Positions 20,301 to 30,200 of a stretch of 64,000 nucleotides of DNA are shown piece after piece. The position numbers were made by a program, and so were the translations under genes. The notes beneath the pieces were generated by a model. It ran no database searches. It was not told where the DNA came from and saw only the letters and a list, made by a program, of their open reading frames with translations. This DNA is from Prochlorococcus sp. AG-418-C09 (GTDB lineage: Bacteria; Cyanobacteriota; Cyanobacteriia; PCC-6307; Cyanobiaceae), in contig QCLS01000003.1 of NCBI GenBank assembly GCA_003214355.1, forward strand, positions 1-64,000, read 5' to 3'. Every line of letters starts with the position of its first letter. Positions within the stretch are counted from its first letter, which is position 1.

Positions 20301-23300
20301 GCTGTCTCTCCTGCTGTGCCTGGTCTCAATACAACGTCAGTATATGCTCCTGCTGAGCCAGGTGTTCCTACAGAGATTGAAACGATATCAGTAGCTAGAG
20401 TTCCACCATCTTCTCTACCCATGGTGATTGGGTGTCCTGCGTTAGAGGAATCACTCTGATCAAAACGATAGGTGTTGCCCTCTGTCATAGTGAGAGCTGC
20501 CTGTGTGCTACCATTGATGACATATACGTCATCAGGAGGAGGTGTGCCAGGATTTGATATTACTGTAACAGTATATGTTTGTGTTGGGTTGTTGTAAACA
20601 CTTACTGAATCATATTGTCCGTCTGTATATCCACTACCACCGTTTGATACGTTGACTACCCAACCTGGTACTCTAAAGTCAGCACTAGCAGTCTGTGTTG
20701 GTTCTGTACCACCACTTACGAATGTAAAGTTAACACCTTGATAAAAGCCTGGTGTGTAGGCACTACCATTATTTGTTATGTTACCAGTCAGTGACTGGAT
20801 ATTAACTGATGTCTCGGCATCTCCACCAGCTCCACCAATAAGTGTCAAAGTAGGAGCAGTGTCGTAACCAACACCAGGACCAGTTATCTCAATACCAGAT
20901 AGTCTACCGTTTCTCTTACTGAAAGCTGGTTGTAGAACAGCATCAGTAATAGGATTACCACCCTGTATTAGAATCGTAGGAGTAAAGTTATAACCCGCAC
21001 CAACGTTTGTTATGTTGACAGCACCGATTGGGAAACCGATAGTTGCTGTAGCAGAACCGCCACCACCTGTACTATCTCCTGTAGCATTTGCTATTGAAAC
21101 AGTTGGAGCAGATGTATATCCACTACCTCTAGAGTTAATAGCAATATTATTAATAGATCTACCACAATAGACTTGAAGAGAAGCAGCGTTTGCTCCTACG
21201 TCTTCTGAGAAAGTAATTGAAGGTAGAGAGTTACCATCATATAATGTACCTTGCTCAGTAATAGTGATGCCTGTGATTACACCAGCTGATGCTGTAAGAG
21301 TTGCTTCAGCGTTAACACCCTTCAATGAGTGTGACTCAGCACTACTGGAATCAGCAGATGGTGATAGAGATATAGCAGAACCACCTTGTGATGTTGCTAG
21401 TCCAAAGTTATCACCCGACTTATTAACAACGTAATAGATTGTACCAGAGCTTAATCCAATACTCTCAGATCCTGAGTTATTGTCATAAACGATTCTTAGG
21501 TTGTTAGTAAATGGGTTGTTAGGAAGAGTAAATGTAGTACCAGATATATCACTGAAAGTATCAAATGTAACCTGATTAGGTTCTTCAATAGTGATAGTTG
21601 GTGTGCCTGTATAAGTTGATCCACCGTCACTAATATCAATTCTGTTGATTACACCATACTGTTCAAGAACTGCTGTAGCATCAGGGTTTGTAGTACCCGC
21701 AGTGAATGTAATATCAGGAGGTGTAGTATAAAGTTGACCAGGACTGGTTACAGTAACAGTCTTCAGTGAACCATCGTTAGTGTCGATAGTACAAGATGCC
21801 TGACCGTTAACAGCAGGGTTTGTATCTAATGTTAGGGTTGATGAACCGCCAGTATATCCATCACCTGTATTATTAACAGTGACTGATGATAACTTTTCAG
21901 TAGATATGAGAAGGTTCGTATCGGATAATAGTCCATAAGCGTTGAATCCACCTCTTCGTTGCTGTTGACCGAGGAAGATGTCAATAGAACCAGTTTGAGC
22001 AGTGTTGAAACTACCTACCTTGTTTTGGTCAAAGTAAGCGTTCTCGTTAAATATTACCTCACCGTTGAATGTAATGTCTTCGTTACCCGCAGGGTCGATT
22101 AGTAGAGCACCACTTGTAGTAGAGAAAGTGTTACCCGCTAGTCTTATATTACCTGTCTCGATGTATGCAGGATAGATGTTTGTAGTACCAGTGGAGTCAG
22201 ATAATCCAATACTGGTTGCTTGCTGTGATGATGATGTTGACTGGAAGTTAACGTTACCTGTTTCTTGGTCAACTAAGAATACCTCACCGACTCTGAAGTC
22301 ACCCTTCTGGTCAGTAGATGAGTAGAATACTCTACCACCATTTGTTTCTACGACTTCGTTAGCTTGGTTTGCTAGAGATGCGTCATTGGTAAAGTCCTTG
22401 CCAGAACCAATGTACATGAAGTTGTGTGCTGATAGAATTAGTTTACAACCATTACCATCAGAAACAGCACCCTTTAAACCATAGATGTTAGCAGATGCTA
22501 TAGACTTAAGTTCACAACCGAACTCACTATAGTCAACAAGTGCTATACCTGTAGCAGAGTCACCACCTGTAGAACGAACATCCTTTGGAGAAGGAGTGTC
22601 ACTAAATGAACTTGCTTGATCTGTACCATTAAAATGTATTAAAAGAACTGTATTAACATCTGTACCATACTCTGAAGATGGAGCAGTAAAGTTACTTGTA
22701 AATCTTGCTGTACCGTGACTGACTCTAACTTCATCTATACGTCCTGTGAAGAAGTCACCACCGACTGTACCATGATTAGAACCAATGTTTAATGGTTTTG
22801 TATTACCATAGTTTCTATTATCTGTATCTCCTCCTGCTCCTGTGATTGAAGTACCATCTAAAAATACCTTTGTAGTACCGTTGTAACGTGCTAGAGCAAC
22901 GTGATGCCAAGTGTTGAGGGATAATGTACCTCCACTTAGATGTTCTGTAGTATCAGTACTAAACTTTAATGTACCACCTGTTTGATATAATCTAGGAGCT
23001 ACATCAGAATCAGATGTTCTGAAGTCAAAGATTGTAGAAGTTCCAGTGGTAGAAGTAGCATAAACAAATGCTTCTACAGCAAAGTTTGCTGTACCAAAAC
23101 CAAAGTCTTCAACAGTCTCAATACTAACAAAGTCACCAGTACCATCAAGTTCTAGTGACGCAGTTCCAAATTTTTTAATTCCAGTATCCAGTCTAGCGTC
23201 AGCGTTAGGAGTAAGAGTCTTACCCTCTTCTAGTGCTGTAGTAAACTGTCCTTCACCTTTTCCGTTTAGGTATATGTAATTACCATCATTGGATGTGATA

Positions 23301-24490
23301 GCACCATAACCTACCGCTTTCTTATATGTGACATTACCAGATGTATTACCCGCTGTAAGAGCAAAGGTAAATGTATCAGCTGTTGGTGCTCCTGTTACCT
23401 GATAATAACCATCAGTAGCACTGCCCCCAATAAAGTCACAGTATACGCGGTCATTCGTAGATAAACCATGAGCCGTCCTCGTAACTGTTACAACGTTAGA
23501 AGATAAAGCATAAGTACCAGATCTAAATTGGTCTTCTAATTCATATATTTCTTCACTAGCATCAAAGCTACCAGTTACACCTGATAGTTTTAATCTTACT
23601 TTACCAGTTCCATGCTTACCTGTAGCACCCTGTATACCTTTAATACCTTCGTTAGCGAAGTATATGAAAGAGTTCTGCCACTCACAACGAACACCGTTAG
23701 TTAAGAGAATACCAACTGAGTTAGGTACGATGAATGTTGCTTCGTTGAATAATACTGATGTTTCTAGAGTATTGGCACTAGCAATAGCACCATCTAGTTT
23801 AGCACCACGTCCTGCATCCCCTGCGTCAAATCCATAGGGGTCACTAGCAGATGTGGTTGATCCTTTGTTTAGGACTGTGACTCTCTGTACATAAGCACTT
23901 CTATCTGAGTCCCAGTTGTTAGCAGCAACGAAGGCATAACCTGTGTCGTTACTACTATTGTAGAACATGTCCTTAACAGTTAGTTCTGATACAGTGGTGT
24001 CACCATTCAATACAAAACAGTTAAGATCGTTTGTTGCTGTTGTTGGATATATCTGTGTCGCTCTTAATCCTGCTCCTCTAACTGCCACTCCGTCTGGAAC
24101 TGTTAGGGGAAATTCTTCTTGATATTCACCAGCTGCTATATTAACTGTATCTCCTGCTGAAGCAGCGGCTAGGGCATATTTGATTGAAAGGAATGGAGTA
24201 GAAGCATGCCTACCTCTATTTGCTCCACCTAATAGTGTAGCAGAGTCTGTACCTGTTTTAGCAACGAATAGATGATTACTAGGACCATTAGTAATATCAG
24301 ACGCAAGCATAGACGCAGTAACACTAGCGGTGTTTGGAGCCGCGTTACCTATCTCTACGATAGTACCTGAATTGTTTACAAAGAGTTTTTTATCCGCGAT
24401 ATTAATCGCGACTTCCTTATCGACTAGATCACTATTGGTCGGTGTCGCGTTCGGGGTTATCGAGCTCTTTAGTTTGATCCTCGTTGCCAT
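17357..24490 (-). CDS. Large tail-fibre protein with beta-helix, LamG-like and cupredoxin-like domains (2,377 aa)
   Basis: Visible order: residues 1-60 fibre N-terminus (LVDKEVAINIADKKLF); 70-290 parallel beta-helix-like region (FLSIKYALAAASAGDTVNIA); 440-625 concanavalin/LamG-like domain (NFAVEAFVYA, NTWHHVALARYNGTTKVFLDG, GRIDEVRVSHGTARF), a fold that often binds glycans; 840-1320 and 1410-1560 GxGY beta repeats; 1318-1410 cupredoxin-like domain with a possible copper ligand set (His in NAGHPIT; Cys, His and Met in CSSHANM); 1560-2377 fibre-type beta repeats. The LamG and cupredoxin parts suggest surface-polysaccharide contact and a metal-stabilised or redox module. The start overlaps the preceding 66-codon gene by 59 nt, on a different frame. 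Likely a long fibre or whisker of the baseplate. Which part contacts the host is not known. Confidence 0.82.
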   Translation of the reverse strand: MATRIKLKSSITPNATPTNSDLVDKEVAINIADKKLFVNNSGTIVEIGNAAPNTASVTASMLASDITNGPSNHLFVAKTGTDSATLLGGANRGRHASTPFLSIKYALAAASAGDTVNIAAGEYQEEFPLTVPDGVAVRGAGLRATQIYPTTATNDLNCFVLNGDTTVSELTVKDMFYNSSNDTGYAFVAANNWDSDRSAYVQRVTVLNKGSTTSASDPYGFDAGDAGRGAKLDGAIASANTLETSVLFNEATFIVPNSVGILLTNGVRCEWQNSFIYFANEGIKGIQGATGKHGTGKVRLKLSGVTGSFDASEEIYELEDQFRSGTYALSSNVVTVTRTAHGLSTNDRVYCDFIGGSATDGYYQVTGAPTADTFTFALTAGNTSGNVTYKKAVGYGAITSNDGNYIYLNGKGEGQFTTALEEGKTLTPNADARLDTGIKKFGTASLELDGTGDFVSIETVEDFGFGTANFAVEAFVYATSTTGTSTIFDFRTSDSDVAPRLYQTGGTLKFSTDTTEHLSGGTLSLNTWHHVALARYNGTTKVFLDGTSITGAGGDTDNRNYGNTKPLNIGSNHGTVGGDFFTGRIDEVRVSHGTARFTSNFTAPSSEYGTDVNTVLLIHFNGTDQASSFSDTPSPKDVRSTGGDSATGIALVDYSEFGCELKSIASANIYGLKGAVSDGNGCKLILSAHNFMYIGSGKDFTNDASLANQANEVVETNGGRVFYSSTDQKGDFRVGEVFLVDQETGNVNFQSTSSSQQATSIGLSDSTGTTNIYPAYIETGNIRLAGNTFSTTSGALLIDPAGNEDITFNGEVIFNENAYFDQNKVGSFNTAQTGSIDIFLGQQQRRGGFNAYGLLSDTNLLISTEKLSSVTVNNTGDGYTGGSSTLTLDTNPAVNGQASCTIDTNDGSLKTVTVTSPGQLYTTPPDITFTAGTTNPDATAVLEQYGVINRIDISDGGSTYTGTPTITIEEPNQVTFDTFSDISGTTFTLPNNPFTNNLRIVYDNNSGSESIGLSSGTIYYVVNKSGDNFGLATSQGGSAISLSPSADSSSAESHSLKGVNAEATLTASAGVITGITITEQGTLYDGNSLPSITFSEDVGANAASLQVYCGRSINNIAINSRGSGYTSAPTVSIANATGDSTGGGGSATATIGFPIGAVNITNVGAGYNFTPTILIQGGNPITDAVLQPAFSKRNGRLSGIEITGPGVGYDTAPTLTLIGGAGGDAETSVNIQSLTGNITNNGSAYTPGFYQGVNFTFVSGGTEPTQTASADFRVPGWVVNVSNGGSGYTDGQYDSVSVYNNPTQTYTVTVISNPGTPPPDDVYVINGSTQAALTMTEGNTYRFDQSDSSNAGHPITMGREDGGTLATDIVSISVGTPGSAGAYTDVVLRPGTAGETADYICSSHANMGASVTINSGSAGSYGTGLSIDVTVEGGQVTQVFSNAQGENYQVGNDIQARQADIGGTGSGLDMQLTANTTVINEVTNISLDGGPYTVGDVLSVDQGDVGGSGSGFQYTVTKVGFIKDVTISDGGFGYNVGQTLIPRVSGNESGPATSGNPFQLTVGGVTSADRFEFTHDSALISDAFKVAGTKDPTLYEGTLSIGKQATVFQVEGEFGHITTTGNITADGDLVVKGNMTLGDEAADTLSITGTQTVTGDTTQTGNLTLEGDLTQTVGNVAITNVTANLADGTAAAPSLNFATSLTTGLFHKNPDEFGIAIAGVEKAVYGTSLNIGNDFQVGVDTTTASPVLKVDVANATIITGTSAKGLQINNDASISAIGTDADVDITFTPKGNGGITLTGLVGRNFKVDNGGNTVFNVAMGTGDLETSGYLQSGGRLKITDAVLQNTASGVSNSFGSLVTLNTTGSGTTFTDGTFTGVAITATGTGKGSGGTVDVTIVSSSITSVVVNAGGKNYEAGDTVTLDAAVIGTDSVQQVVIVDVAGTGIAIKPGPAKNILCDTTGTLIVPVGNTNNRPGADDTYLGGIRYNTTTSQFEGYNGIDYVSLGGVRDVDQDTYILTETTPGSDEDTFEFYNAGFNSLSIDVNKFILKTTKLMDVEGTLSINGTTGTDTLDVQRKGVSLLKVRGSKDVEVTGGFFMKHQLVSGTIATFNDGTLGANDGTFNATAAAYDPSGSFTGVAGVSEFAGSGATFDLTTDANGTLTTITINTGGINYEIGEVITIGGGLLGGGAGTDITFTVATLTNADVAHGKISALQSELRFNMNNDKQFLSLDSSAAKAGLKVNRNYEAGGATNYLTVLDSTATFVELDSARVEGGVLTSFTTSASIAQFDKTVYKGAKTLITLESNDGKVHMFEVTSICGAAGTVAHATITNSITSDNDLMDATVTVNADDVTISLNKSSQASSSTTFTGRFTTTKVKV

Positions 24491-24632
24491 TTATAGCATT
24501 CTCTGATGATTGATCTTGTATACTATTTAACTGGTTTTGTAAATCCAGTATCTTCGCCTCAAGCATAATGTTGGATAATGTCAGTTCAGAAACTTTACGT
24601 TGTAATGTGGAAATAATAATGTTTACGTTCAT
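24432..24632 (-). CDS. Small coiled-coil protein
   Basis: 66 aa. Residues 1-40 form an amphipathic heptad stretch (STLQRKVSELTLSNIMLEAK, then ILDLQNQLNSI) predicted to coil. The C-terminal third is acidic and polar (NGNEDQTKELDNPERDTDQ). It lies between two fibre genes, 12 nt after the 559-aa gene, and overlaps the start of the 2,377-aa gene by 59 nt. The overlap is long for a real gene, but the heptad pattern and amino-acid composition look genuine. It could be a trimerising clamp or an assembly helper; I do not recognise the family. Confidence 0.6.
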   Translation of the reverse strand: MNVNIIISTLQRKVSELTLSNIMLEAKILDLQNQLNSIQDQSSENAINGNEDQTKELDNPERDTDQ

Positions 24633-24644
24633 GAGTTTTCAGTG

Positions 24645-26324
24645 TTAGAAAACACCTCCATCTAAAGTGTCTGTCCATACAGGAACTCCTCCTGATGTCA
24701 CAGTTAAAACTTGGTATGAAGTTGTTGCGTCAGAACCTGTACCAGGTGATGCCATGTTAGCAGCAGCTGTTACGGCCAATGGATTTGTACCGTCACCATA
24801 AGGAATACCATACTGAGTAAAGGTTGAAACACCTGTACCACCATATTGTACTTCGAGGTCAGTATCTAGTTCTAGGTCACCAAGTACGACTGTACCACGG
24901 TTACCTGTTACACCGAAGACTGTACCAGTGTCTGTAGCATTCTCAATGAATGTCCAAGCACCAGCTCCATCAGCACCTCCAGTGCGATCATAACCAAAGA
25001 AACCAAACTGAGCAGCACTACCTGTGTGGTAGTGAACTTTAACACCTCTGTCTAGTCCGTCACTAGCATCTCTTACAGCAGTAATAGTTGCACCACTATC
25101 TAGGTTACCAGTGATTGCCTGATCTAGAGTGATCGTTTTGGCACCTGAGTTAATAGATTGAATGTTTGTTGAGTTTGCTATACTTGTTCCAGTAATATCA
25201 TCACCAACATTTAATCCTACCACTCTGTCTACAGTAAGAACTGTAGCACCTGATGTAGCAGAAGCAGTCAATGTTAATACAGTTGTAGGATCACCTAACT
25301 CGATTGTAGGGTCGTTAACTGACATTGAAGCACTGTTAACTGTAGTTGTAGTACCATCAATCTGTAGGTCACCTTTAATTATGACCAAACCATCTGCGTC
25401 ACCACCAGCTGGAAATGGGTCAATGATCATCTCTGTACCAGAGGTAGTAGAGAGGATATTACCATCCATCTTTAACTGGTCAATAGTAAACTCACCAGTC
25501 TGGTTGATAGTACCAGAAACTGTTTGTGTACCATTGAATGTAACACCATTCTCAAATGTAGTTGTTGAGTTAACTGTTAGTGTGTCGGTGTTAGCAGTAC
25601 CGATTGTAGTATCGTCATCAACATTTAAGTCTTTGATCCATGCTTTAGCACCAACTGCTAAACCACCTGATACCATCACAGCAGCAGTTGTGGAGTTGGA
25701 CGCTGTAGTAGTGTCAGCAAATGTTACTTGAACACCTGTGTCATACTGCTGATCAGCACCAGCCCATCTTAGTTTGTCTGTAGTTGTCTCATCATAATAT
25801 ACACGTGCGTCATTTCCTGTACCGAACTTTAGGGGGATATCGTCCTGTATAAGAACTGAAGCAGCTGCGTTACCACCTGACACTCTTCTGACTTGTAAGT
25901 CACCGTCAGAGTCGTCCCAGACGAACTCAAGGTCTCCAGATGTACCGAACTCTACTTCCTGTCCATCTTGGAAAACAACCTTACCAGTGCCATTAGCACC
26001 GATGATTAGGTCTGCGTCTGTTGTGCTTGTGTCAATTACGTTCGCATTGATCTGAACGTCATCAACCAAGAGTTGATCTATTTTACTATTACTATCTACA
26101 ATGATAGATGAATCCGCTGTCAGTACGCCATGTACCTGATCCATCATATCTGTATAATACTTACCACCTACAACCTGAGCAGCAGAGTTGTTGTCTCCAA
26201 CAAATAGTCTGTCTCCTAAGTTTGCCTGTGTACCTGAACCTACGGTTAGAGCTAATTCACCAAATTCAATGGTACCTGGTGCTGCTGTTCCCGTACTTCT
26301 TTTGACCAGTAGCTTTGATGCCAT
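24645..26324 (-). CDS. Tail-fibre structural protein
   Basis: 559 aa. The N-terminus MASKLLVKRSTGTAAPG followed by IEFGELALTVG and LGDRLFVGDN is the attachment-type start seen in cyanophage fibre proteins (also present, in diverged form, at the start of the 2,377-aa protein). The body is a Thr/Asn/Gly-rich series of beta repeats (for example TLTVNSTTTFENGVTFNG and the repeated TTTASNST/TTTVNSAS pieces). A segment SATSGATVLTVDRVVGLNVGDDI near residue 360 resembles fibre repeat units. Its ATG overlaps the stop of the 73-codon gene by one base. Probably a shaft or hub fibre of the baseplate periphery. Confidence 0.78.
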   Translation of the reverse strand: MASKLLVKRSTGTAAPGTIEFGELALTVGSGTQANLGDRLFVGDNNSAAQVVGGKYYTDMMDQVHGVLTADSSIIVDSNSKIDQLLVDDVQINANVIDTSTTDADLIIGANGTGKVVFQDGQEVEFGTSGDLEFVWDDSDGDLQVRRVSGGNAAASVLIQDDIPLKFGTGNDARVYYDETTTDKLRWAGADQQYDTGVQVTFADTTTASNSTTAAVMVSGGLAVGAKAWIKDLNVDDDTTIGTANTDTLTVNSTTTFENGVTFNGTQTVSGTINQTGEFTIDQLKMDGNILSTTSGTEMIIDPFPAGGDADGLVIIKGDLQIDGTTTTVNSASMSVNDPTIELGDPTTVLTLTASATSGATVLTVDRVVGLNVGDDITGTSIANSTNIQSINSGAKTITLDQAITGNLDSGATITAVRDASDGLDRGVKVHYHTGSAAQFGFFGYDRTGGADGAGAWTFIENATDTGTVFGVTGNRGTVVLGDLELDTDLEVQYGGTGVSTFTQYGIPYGDGTNPLAVTAAANMASPGTGSDATTSYQVLTVTSGGVPVWTDTLDGGVF

Positions 26325-26545
26325 TAGAATGTACCCCCGTTAATCGTTATGTTGTTTAATACTGTTGTTGGTATGAACTTAGCTATACTTTGTTTGTATA
26401 CTAAAACACTACCGTCTTGTAAACCACCTGAGCTTGTGTCTGTCAGGTCAACGTCAGCTAAAGCACCAACGTTTCCACCCCCACCGCCTGTAGCGACGCG
26501 GGTTACTCTTGGAATTGATTGATCTCCAAATCTTAACCTTGCCAT
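26324..26545 (-). CDS. Small fibre-linked structural protein
   Basis: 73 aa. It begins MARLRFGDQSIPRVTRVATGGGGGNVGALADVDL and ends KFIPTTVLNNITINGGTF. The C-terminal line resembles the short fibre-joint segments found at the ends of cyanophage fibre subunits. It overlaps its neighbours by one base on each side (TAATG junctions), so it is translated in step with them. Too short to assign a fold; a joint or adaptor role is inference. Confidence 0.65.
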   Translation of the reverse strand: MARLRFGDQSIPRVTRVATGGGGGNVGALADVDLTDTSSGGLQDGSVLVYKQSIAKFIPTTVLNNITINGGTF

Positions 26546-26883
26546 TAAAGTGTTACTCCCTCAAGTACGCTTACTGTTCCTTCTAACACTCTCGTCTTTA
26601 GACCAGAGGGAGAAGTTATTACGACATCATATACATACCGTCCTGACTTCATTGCTGTCGTCTGAACCGCATTTAGTGAAAGTTGTACACGACCCGCTGT
26701 TACGGGTGTCATGATTGCTGCTGTAACTGTGACAGAAGAACTACTTGTATAATGCTTCTTGATCATTGATGCTACAGTATATCCAGTCATATCGAATTCT
26801 GTCCCGTTATCATTCTCAACTGTGAAGTCAATATTGAAATCGGAACCTTGATATACGAGTAAGTTGGATACCGCAGATGCCAT
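26545..26883 (-). CDS. Small beta-sandwich-like baseplate/fibre protein
   Basis: 112 aa. The pattern NLLVYQGSDFNIDFTVEND followed by FDMTGYTVASMIKK and then RYVYDVVITSPSG near the end resembles small Ig-like or BppU-type N-terminal modules, which attach receptor-binding proteins to baseplates. No signal peptide. A late-promoter-like box lies 24 nt upstream of the ATG, so expression may start here for the whole downstream fibre group. Role as an adaptor between baseplate and fibres is inferred from the module type. Confidence 0.7.
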   Translation of the reverse strand: MASAVSNLLVYQGSDFNIDFTVENDNGTEFDMTGYTVASMIKKHYTSSSSVTVTAAIMTPVTAGRVQLSLNAVQTTAMKSGRYVYDVVITSPSGLKTRVLEGTVSVLEGVTL

Positions 26884-26906
26884 GGTATAAAATTTTCCCT
26901 AAAGAG

Positions 26907-26914
26907 TATTTATC
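26907..26914 (-). promoter_or_regulatory. Late-promoter-like box
   Basis: The minus strand reads GATAAATA, seven of eight matches to TATAAATA, 24 nt upstream of the ATG at 26883 and inside the short gap after the 98-codon gene. Confidence 0.55.
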
Positions 26915-26920
26915 TCAGAG

Positions 26921-27217
26921 TTATTTATTGCTTTTTTCCACTAGAACTTGAAGCATAGACTTGAGTTCTGTAATCTCATCTTTGAGGTCTAGAACTTCAT
27001 CACGCTTCTTGCTAGCTTCAGCACGGGCTTTGATATATGCCTCGTACGCAGCACGATCCGTATTAACAATAGCATTGCTATCTGGATCTCTTCCTAGGTG
27101 TTTATGATCTTCTACTTTTATTAAACCTTTTTCGTCTCTTGGGTCTAGTATACCCTGCTCTCTACGAGCAGTGATTTCTTTTTCTCGTTCTCTGGCTATT
27201 GCCTCAAAGTCTTCCAT
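26921..27217 (-). CDS. Highly charged helical protein, possible scaffold or chaperone
   Basis: 98 aa, almost all predicted helix and strongly charged. Residues 1-20 are Glu/Arg rich (AIAREREKEITARREQG), and residues 60-98 are a heptad-containing coil (KKRDEVLDLKDEITELKSML). Its start shares one base with the stop of the 2,229-aa gene. The composition is unlike the surrounding beta-rich structural proteins, which suggests an assembly helper or linker rather than a fibre. I do not recognise a named family. Confidence 0.7.
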   Translation of the reverse strand: MEDFEAIAREREKEITARREQGILDPRDEKGLIKVEDHKHLGRDPDSNAIVNTDRAAYEAYIKARAEASKKRDEVLDLKDEITELKSMLQVLVEKSNK

Positions 27218-30200
27218 TATGCCAATGCAATGATTCTTAGGTCTTTGACTCTTGGGATGTAAGGTTGATTATAGTTCTTAAGGACTATCTTAAGTTGGAA
27301 TCCATCATAAGCAGGAGCGTCATCCAAGGTGTATTCAAAATCACCGAAGACAAATGGGTCATTTTGGGGAACCATTAATCCACTATCGGGACGACCATCC
27401 GTGTTAAAGAACTCAAAGTTCAAGTCATCAGGGTCACCAGTATAACCTACTGGTACTAACTTATACATCACCTGTATCGTTGAAAACTCAAATGTATTTG
27501 CTGCCATTGCCACTTTGACACCAGTAGCGGAGTTATCCAATCTAGCGAGTCTAGTGATGTATATAGCAGCGTTCTCATCGCCTATTCCAGAGGTAGGAGC
27601 AGCGTTGTTGATGAGGTTCGCAGTAGTTGTGACACTCATACGTTGTGTGTCTACTACAGGAGATAGGTGTGTAACGTCAGAGAAGAAGTTTAACTCTAAG
27701 TCTAAAGATTTACCACCTGACATATTACTAATTTCATTTTGCTTAGAAGCAATGACCTTAGTAGCAAGGAAGTAATTGATATCATTTAATGTGATATCTC
27801 TAAATGTAGTGTCTTTAACAAATGAAGTCTCAGCAGTGTAACCAGCTGGGAAAGGTCCTGATGATGTACCAGAAGTACCTAACGCTCTAGCACTGATGCT
27901 ACAGCCTGGTTGTGCTTGAGTCTGTATTGAAGGAGTAAGTACATCCCATGGTATATTTTGTGAGATAGAAACATTGTCTCCACCCGCTGTCAATGTCTTA
28001 TGTGCTTTGACCCCTGTAATGTTTAATCTATACTTATGAGGACTGTTCAATGTAGTCAATCCACCAAATGTAGATGTATGATGTGTGCCATTTATCTTAG
28101 TGAGAGGTATTCCTGCTAAGTTATAGCATTCTACTGTAGCACCAAGTATATGAGCTGTTCCAGTAGCAGCACCTGAGTTAGTTACTGGATCCCAATTTCT
28201 ACCACTCACTGAACCCGCATTATGTCCAACAATATCAACAACCCAATCAGGAGATCCAGTATTGATATTCTCGTATGCGATAATTTCATCACCAATCTTG
28301 AGGAAACCAGGATTGGTATCGGATACAGCAGGGGCAGAGTTGCCAGGTCCGATGTTACCACTAGCAGCAGATAAACTAGCTGCCTGTGAAGCATTACCTC
28401 CAATACAAACATGGAAGTTACCCGCTTCGATCAGAGTAATCTGTGATACACCTGAAGCTGCTAGAGCAACCTTAAGTGTAGTATCACCAACCTCAGACTT
28501 AACACCACTCATCACAACATAGTTGAGTGATGACTGCATACCATGATTACTATGGAATACATCAATATATGTGTTGTCGTCTGTAGTAGCAATAGCGTTT
28601 GGTAGAGCACTTATGAATCCACCATTGTTCTCTTCCAGTGTGGCGTTGTTTAGAATCACCTTAGACTGGCTGAGAGTTGTAGGTAGAGTAAAGTCTGCTC
28701 TGTAGATCTTGAACATCAAGTCTTCAAACTGTGATGGTGTCCAAGTAGATGCGTTCTGTGACTTGAATAGAACACCGATATATGGCTGTTCAGAGATCTT
28801 CTCTCCTGCGTGAGCAGCATCAATAGCATCTTCACCTAATAGTGAGATGAATACTTTATATTGGTTTGAGTCAGATGTAACAACAATAGCATGTTCCTGT
28901 TGATGTCCGATGAACACAGGAGATTCAAATGTAAATGTTGTTGGTGTTGAAGCATCAGTAGATGTTACTACATCTTTTGCTTGTTTAATAACTTTAGAGA
29001 AAGGAACGATGGTCTGTGTAGGTGTACCATTTTCTACTGTCCTTATATCAATAGCAACTGGAATCTCAAAGTCTTTCTGTTGGAAGAATAGATCAATCTT
29101 AGTTAAGAATACACCACCCTCTAAGTTCTCATCTTGAATCAAGAATGTCTGTGCTAGTGGGTCAGACCATAGAGTTCTGTTCTGAGTGAACTTCTGCTCA
29201 TCAATCTGTGCGTTACGCACAGATATAATAGTCTCCTGTGTAGTCTGTAAGATACCTGTAGCAGCGTATTCTGTCTGTGCTGATGACTCAGACTCACCTT
29301 GTACCTGTGAATCATTAACTGTATCAGATAGACGGAAGATACGTGTACCTGTCTTAAACTTAGGATTAGTTGCTTTGCTTGGATCAGGTATAAAGAATGT
29401 ACCCTTAATAAATCCAGCTGGGTCTGTGATTAGTTTTCTTTCTTTAACTTTCGCTTTAGCACCTGAACTTTGTCCGACAAGGATTTCATTCGGGATTGGA
29501 TTGCCAGAATACGCTCCGAGAGCTTGAGCAGCAAGAGCACTGGTATCAAGGTTAATCCAGCCGAGGTTCGCTGTGTAGTCGGATACCGACGATATATTAA
29601 CGTTCGTGTATGGGTTGACTGTGTAGTTATCATTAGGTTCTAATATCCTTAATGAGCATCCAGAGGTGAGACCTTTTACTGTCTCTCCAACTTGGAATGG
29701 TGTACTATTAGTATCTGCATCATCTGTTGGGTTCTTTGTCACCTCAAGTAGTTTAGGTGTAACGAATGCTTTGATATCTACCCCATCAAAGAATGGATAG
29801 AATCTTGTCTTAGGCTTAAGTTTCTCACCCTTAAATTCTATGTTTCTGGAACGCATGTTCTGTATGTGTTCCACAGATACAACCTTATTACCTAAGCTCT
29901 GCTGTTCGATAACAGGTGTAATCTTATGTCTGATACCAGATCTTGTCTGGTCAGTTCTAATTCTTGTGAATACTTCAGTTCTTGTTCTACGACGCTTACC
30001 CTTACCAGTTGTTACCTGTCTTGTCTGTTGTACAGCACCTGACCATGTAGTCTGCCATGATCCCCACTGAATAGGTGTAATACCATTCTGATCAGCGTTG
30101 AATGAACGTAGACTTGTCATGTAGTTACCTTCAACCACAGGACCTTGTATAGCAGCAAGTGATTTAGTATCTACCCAATCATCTGATGCAGGAGTTAACT

